From Kiritimatiellia bacterium (GTDB taxonomy: Bacteria > Verrucomicrobiota > Kiritimatiellia > CAIVKH01): 64,000 nucleotides of DNA. Positions 60,825 to 64,000 of the stretch are shown here, in pieces. Numbering within the stretch: the first letter of the stretch is position 1; the number at the start of each line of letters is the position of its first letter. A program made the translations under genes and the position numbers. The stretch covers positions 124,001 through 188,000 of the forward strand of contig JAMLJG010000001.1 in NCBI GenBank assembly GCA_023953695.1, given 5' to 3'. The notes below the pieces were generated by a model that was not told the DNA's origin, made no database searches, and saw only the letters and a list, made by a program, of their open reading frames with translations.

Positions 60825-62567
60825 TCAGATGAATCCTTCTTCCTGTAGCTTGTCGAGAAAGTCGGTGGGTTCGTTGCGGATGCCGCCGTGGCCAGGCATG
60901 GCGGGGGCGAGGCGATCGAGTTTTCGGCGTTTGATCCAGAAATAGGGCTGGGATTCGGCGAGGGCGATCATTTTGGAGTGCCGCACGATGCGGTCGAATG
61001 CGGCGACGTAGTCGCTCAGGAAGATGCCGACGATGGGGGACCATTCGTGGTTGATGATCTTTTCGGAGAAGAGGGCTTTGGCTTCGAGGCTCTTGTCGGA
61101 GTATTCGTCTCGCGCCTGCAGGATGTCGCGCGCCATCGCTTGAAAATCCACGTTGTCGGGATTCAGCGATTGGATGACGAGTTGGAGAACGCGGTCGGCG
61201 GATTCGAATAGGGTGAAGAGCGACTGTTGGGCGCTGCTGGAGAATGCGGCGCCTTTGGTGTGGAGGCGCTGTTCGGTGAGGTCGGCGATGTTTTCGTTGT
61301 GGTCGCCGATGCGTTCGATATCAATCATGCAGCGGTTGAGGTGCTGGATCATGATGGATTGGCGGCGCGAGAGATAGCGTTGGGTCAGCTCTTGTAGGTA
61401 GCGTTTGAGTGCGTTTTGGATGTCGTCCACGGCATCTTCGTTGCGCCGGATGGTGAGCAGCTTTTTGCGATCGAGTCGGAACATGATCTCCGCATTGAGC
61501 CGAAAGGTCTGGGCGCAAATGATGGCGACGCGCTGGAGTTCGCGCACGGAGAGATAGATGGCCTGCTCGGGTTTGGGCAGTTCTGCATCGTCGAGATAGC
61601 TGGAGGGGGGCGCCGATTTTCGGGTCCAGGTGACGAGGCGAACGAGGCCAACAAAGGGCCCCCGCAGTGGCATCAACAGGAGGGCGGTGATGACGGCAAT
61701 GGCGGTCTGGAGATTGGCTGCCTGCCGGATGAGGTCGGGCGATGTGGTCTGGATGAAGGCGATGAGGTAGGGTTGTATGGCAAGGGCGATCGCGACGCCG
61801 ATCAGATTGAAGAGGAGGTGGGTGACGGCGCCGCGTCGGGCTTCGATCGAAGTGCCGATGGAGCCGATGATGCCGGTGGAGCAGGTGCCGATTTGCGCGC
61901 CGAGCACGTAGGGAAAAATCGGTTCCAGGGAGTGAAATGCGCCCGCGCCGATGAGGGCGAAGAGAAGTCCCATGGTTGCGCTGCGGCTCTGCAGCAGGGC
62001 TGAGATTATCGTGGTGGTTGCGATTCCAATGATTTGGGCGGAAAATCCGCCGCCGTGAGGGTCGGAGAGCCAGCTTCGCAACAGTTCTTTGTGGGGCGCG
62101 AAGGTTCCGCTCATGAGCTTCATGGACATGAAGAGGAATCCGAATCCGATTAGCGCCTGGCCGATTTCGTTCCAGGGGCGGCGTTGGATGCTGATCATGA
62201 TCAGCACGCCGAGGATGATGGGGATGTAGTAGAACTCGCCGAGGTCGAAGGCGATCAGTTGGAGGGCGAGGGTGGTGCCGAGGTTGGCGCCTGCGATGGG
62301 GGCGATGGCTTGCGGGAGGGTGAGCAATCCAGCGTGAAGAAATCCGATGATGAGGAAGACGCCTGCGTTGCTTTGCAGAAGGGTGCCCATCGCTGTGCCG
62401 AGGCCCAGTCCGACCCAGCGTCCGCGCGTGGCCCAGCGGATCGCTTCGCGCATCCAGCGCCCGCCAGCGGCTTGCAGGTTGGAGATCAGCGTCTTCAGCG
62501 CGAAGATGAAGAAGGCTAATCCGCCCAGCAGTTTCAGCACGATCCAGAAGAGCGAGTTGTTATCCAT
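60825..62567 (-). CDS. Na/Pi-cotransporter-family protein with PhoU-like domain
   Basis: 580 residues. About nine membrane helices in two inverted Na_Pi_cotrans repeats, then a helical PhoU-like domain (about residues 345-570, with ..[23 protein letters not shown].. as in PhoU). Family members move phosphate with sodium or have regulatory roles. The hallmark QSSSA reads QSNAG in the first repeat (near residue 66) and QSRSA in the second (near 195), and GANLGTT is kept in the first but GAQIGTC in the second, so transport may be altered. The ATG 62,567 follows the Nudix stop by 2 nt, an operon. Confidence 0.88.
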   Translation of the reverse strand: MDNNSLFWIVLKLLGGLAFFIFALKTLISNLQAAGGRWMREAIRWATRGRWVGLGLGTAMGTLLQSNAGVFLIIGFLHAGLLTLPQAIAPIAGANLGTTLALQLIAFDLGEFYYIPIILGVLIMISIQRRPWNEIGQALIGFGFLFMSMKLMSGTFAPHKELLRSWLSDPHGGGFSAQIIGIATTTIISALLQSRSATMGLLFALIGAGAFHSLEPIFPYVLGAQIGTCSTGIIGSIGTSIEARRGAVTHLLFNLIGVAIALAIQPYLIAFIQTTSPDLIRQAANLQTAIAVITALLLMPLRGPFVGLVRLVTWTRKSAPPSSYLDDAELPKPEQAIYLSVRELQRVAIICAQTFRLNAEIMFRLDRKKLLTIRRNEDAVDDIQNALKRYLQELTQRYLSRRQSIMIQHLNRCMIDIERIGDHNENIADLTEQRLHTKGAAFSSSAQQSLFTLFESADRVLQLVIQSLNPDNVDFQAMARDILQARDEYSDKSLEAKALFSEKIINHEWSPIVGIFLSDYVAAFDRIVRHSKMIALAESQPYFWIKRRKLDRLAPAMPGHGGIRNEPTDFLDKLQEEGFI

Positions 62568-62569
62568 CG

Positions 62570-63097
62570 TCAGGTTGGCGCGGTTGTCGCGCGCCCCACG
62601 CTGAGATCATAGCCAAGCATGGAGTCGCCATCAAACAGGAATCGGCCTGTGAAGGGACGGCCTTCGAGCATGAGAGGAATCCAGATGTGGTCGTCGGCCC
62701 ACATTTCGTCGAACGGGATTTTATCGAGCGGCGTCCAAATTGGATCGGCTTCGTCGGTGGAGGTGGGGTGGCCGGTGAACGCATTTGCGGTGAAGACGTA
62801 GCCGTGGATGGAGTGGCCATTGGTGAACTGGAAGAGCAGTTCGCCTGCGCAGTGAAGGCCGGAGGGGGTGATGCAGAGTTCTTCCTGTACCTCGCGCACG
62901 GCGCATTGCTCGGGTGTTTCTCCAGGATCGAGGCGGCCACCGGGGCCGTTGATTTTGCCCGCGCCGAGGCCGCGTTTTTTCCGAATCAGGAGCACATTGC
63001 CGTGTTGGATGAGGAAGAGGAGGGTGGCGCGTTCGACGGGTTTCCACGCGGTCCAGTCAATTTGATCGAAGCGCGAATAGCGAGTGGTGTTGGCCAT
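62570..63097 (-). CDS. Nudix hydrolase, MTH1-like
   Basis: 175 residues from ATG 63,097, with AAGGAG about 7 nt upstream. The Nudix box runs G54-x5-E60-x7-R68-E69-V-Q-E72-E73-L-C-I; the usual Gly before the last hydrophobic residue is Cys75. GKINGPGGRLDPGE and the C-terminal WADDHIWIPLMLEG and FLFDGDSML are close to MTH1/8-oxo-dGTP diphosphatases, which sanitise oxidised nucleotides. This substrate is inferred. It precedes the Na/Pi gene by 2 nt. Confidence 0.9.
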   Translation of the reverse strand: MANTTRYSRFDQIDWTAWKPVERATLLFLIQHGNVLLIRKKRGLGAGKINGPGGRLDPGETPEQCAVREVQEELCITPSGLHCAGELLFQFTNGHSIHGYVFTANAFTGHPTSTDEADPIWTPLDKIPFDEMWADDHIWIPLMLEGRPFTGRFLFDGDSMLGYDLSVGRATTAPT

Positions 63098-63151
63098 GGT
63101 CTCCTTGACCTCCGGGGTGTTCGGGCGTAGCTTGCCTCAACGGAGTCAGTT

Positions 63152-63358
63152 ATGCCTATTCTTTTTATTGCGGCTGTGGTGGTTGTCGGTTTGTGCGCAT
63201 TGGGGTTGTCGGTCGGGTTGCTGCTGCGCGGCAAGTCGCTGCAGACCTGCGGGCGCGCATTGGGACCGAATGGAGAATCGCTGGGTTGCGCTTCCTGTGG
63301 AAGCGGAGGATGCCAGACGAAGAACAAGTCGGCTGATGACTCGCATAAAGTCGCCTGA
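63152..63358 (+). CDS. Small membrane protein with NqrM-like cysteine pattern
   Basis: 68 residues, with GGAG 8 nt before the ATG. One membrane helix (residues 2-26), then a basic boundary (RGK) and a Cys-rich cytoplasmic or periplasmic tail with C33, C46, C49 and C54 (TCG...GCASCGSGGC). This layout resembles NqrM/DUF539, the small protein that delivers iron to the Na+-translocating NADH:quinone reductase, but no nqr gene is in this window, so the name is tentative. It is divergent from the Nudix gene. Confidence 0.6.
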   Translation: MPILFIAAVVVVGLCALGLSVGLLLRGKSLQTCGRALGPNGESLGCASCGSGGCQTKNKSADDSHKVA

Positions 63359-63367
63359 TGGGCGGGC

Positions 63368-63820
63368 TTATGCTGCGTTTTGCGCGGGCGTCCAGCGCCA
63401 TGCCAGTAGCGCCAACGCGATCAGGCCGATGTTGCGGGCGATATTGAGCCACGACATGGATTCTGCCGTGCTCGCGACGGAGAAGCAGCCGCAGGCGATA
63501 TCTACACCTCGGTAGAGATTGATGCTCATCGCGATGATGAAAACGACTAGCAGCGCGATCGCGAGCAGCAGCGCGCCTTTGCGATAGCGCGCGCCGGCGA
63601 TTAGCGCGAGCGCGAGAACGGCTTCGGTCCAGGGCATATAGACCGCGAAGAGGTTGATTGCGCTGTCGGGGAGCAGGTGATAGCGAAAGACGGCCTCGGC
63701 GAAGGCTGCGGGTTGCGCAATTTTGGGCGCGGCGGCGAGTGCGAAGATCGCGGCGATAAAGAGTGCGATGATCCGTGCCGCGGTCGTTTTCCAGGGTGGA
63801 GTTGGGGTGTCTGCGCTCAT
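63368..63820 (-). CDS. MauE/DoxX-family membrane protein
   Basis: 150 residues from ATG 63,820, which overlaps the rhodanese stop (ATGA); the longer frame to 63,913 reads through the rhodanese region. Four hydrophobic helices with the MauE/DoxX pattern: an early ..FALAAAPKIAQPAAFAEAV.., YHLLPDSAINLFAVYMPWTEAVLAL, and a late D-I-A-C-G-C-F pair of cysteines before the last helix, as in MauE-type proteins linked to disulfide or quinone redox chemistry. Coupling with a rhodanese suggests a thiol/sulfur role. Confidence 0.8.
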   Translation of the reverse strand: MSADTPTPPWKTTAARIIALFIAAIFALAAAPKIAQPAAFAEAVFRYHLLPDSAINLFAVYMPWTEAVLALALIAGARYRKGALLLAIALLVVFIIAMSINLYRGVDIACGCFSVASTAESMSWLNIARNIGLIALALLAWRWTPAQNAA

Positions 63821-64000
63821 TTGGAAATGGGGAGTTGTGCGGCGGTCCAATCCTGGTAGCCGCCGAGATACAGGACGAGGTTTGTGTGGCCCTGTTCTTT
63901 GAGGAAGAGGCAAAGCTCTAGCGATTCGTCGCAGGTTTGTCCGGAGCAGTAGATGAGGGTTTGTTGGTCGGGGGTCAGAAAGCCTGCGTAGTCGGGATAT
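63817..64000 (-). CDS. Rhodanese-like protein (3' end only)
   Basis: The minus-strand frame enters at the window edge and ends at TGA 63,817. About 60 residues are visible: ..FLTPDQQTLIYCSGQTC DESLELCLFLKEQG.. and ..NLVLYLGGYQDW, which fits the second half of a rhodanese domain, with the active-site cysteine in YCSGQTC. Sulfur transfer is the family activity. Its stop overlaps the MauE/DoxX start. Confidence 0.75.
   Translation of the reverse strand, partial: YPDYAGFLTPDQQTLIYCSGQTCDESLELCLFLKEQGHTNLVLYLGGYQDWTAAQLPISK

Overview
The window looks like a chromosomal segment from a GC-rich Gram-negative bacterium of the PVC group (Verrucomicrobiota, Kiritimatiellota or Lentisphaerota). This rests on established family distributions: autotransporter-associated beta-strand repeats, very long Asn/Thr/Gly/Ser-rich surface proteins with mixed FN3, BACON-like and lectin-like modules, and an exosortase/EpsI locus embedded in exopolysaccharide genes. 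No rRNA or ribosomal protein gene is present to fix the phylum. No phage, transposase or CRISPR was seen.

Layout. (1) 1-14.2 kb: the 3' part of a giant surface-protein gene, a frameshifted tail, and a broken copy of a small thrombospondin-type-3 gene. (2) 14.2-27.5 kb: a 518-bp gap with a terminator hairpin and a good sigma70-type promoter, then a second giant gene (3,953 aa) and an intact copy of the TSP3 gene, start-stop coupled. The last 1.65 kb of the two modules are a near-identical direct repeat, and all 14 indel events lie in the upstream copy. (3) 27.5-31.7 kb: a TPR-tailed polytopic membrane protein, and sucCD (succinyl-CoA synthetase). (4) 31.7-41.1 kb: a tightly packed minus-strand operon of polytopic membrane protein, sugar-nucleotide epimerase, exosortase homologue, EpsI-like protein, polyprenyl sugar-phosphate transferase and TIGR03790-like secreted protein, with a divergent GT4 glycosyltransferase. 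The exosortase homologue contains no cysteine at all, and the EpsI partner carries a zinc-ribbon-like insertion. This is the most unusual system in the window. (5) 41.2-46.1 kb: a small unknown gene, an orphan ParA with a membrane/coiled-coil/KTSC protein, a divergent FHA-membrane-TPR protein, shikimate kinase, and a small EamA-like membrane protein. (6) 46-52 kb: an hsp20-lon-LolA-like operon, an AsmA-like protein, and a D-Ala-D-Ala carboxypeptidase. (7) 52-64 kb: SWIM/SNF2 helicase, TauE/SafE exporter, Fsr-type MFS pump, GTP-PEPCK, HAD phosphatase, a tandem hairpin repeat, tRNA-Leu(UAA), Na/Pi-cotransporter-like protein, Nudix hydrolase, a small Cys-motif membrane protein, a MauE/DoxX protein, and the end of a rhodanese.

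How the genes work together. Regions 1-2 and 4 describe envelope building: giant secreted proteins with a shared C-terminal cassette, and an exopolysaccharide locus with a degenerate sorting enzyme. Region 6 is envelope and protein quality control. SucCD and PckG place central carbon metabolism around the TCA cycle and gluconeogenesis. Several genes (sucC, hsp20, the AsmA-like gene and the HAD gene) have -10 hexamers only 7-11 nt before the start codon, which suggests leaderless transcripts are common here.

Start codons were chosen by hand from Shine-Dalgarno sites, promoter positions, start-stop overlaps and domain starts. Family assignments are from recognition of motifs, not from a database search.
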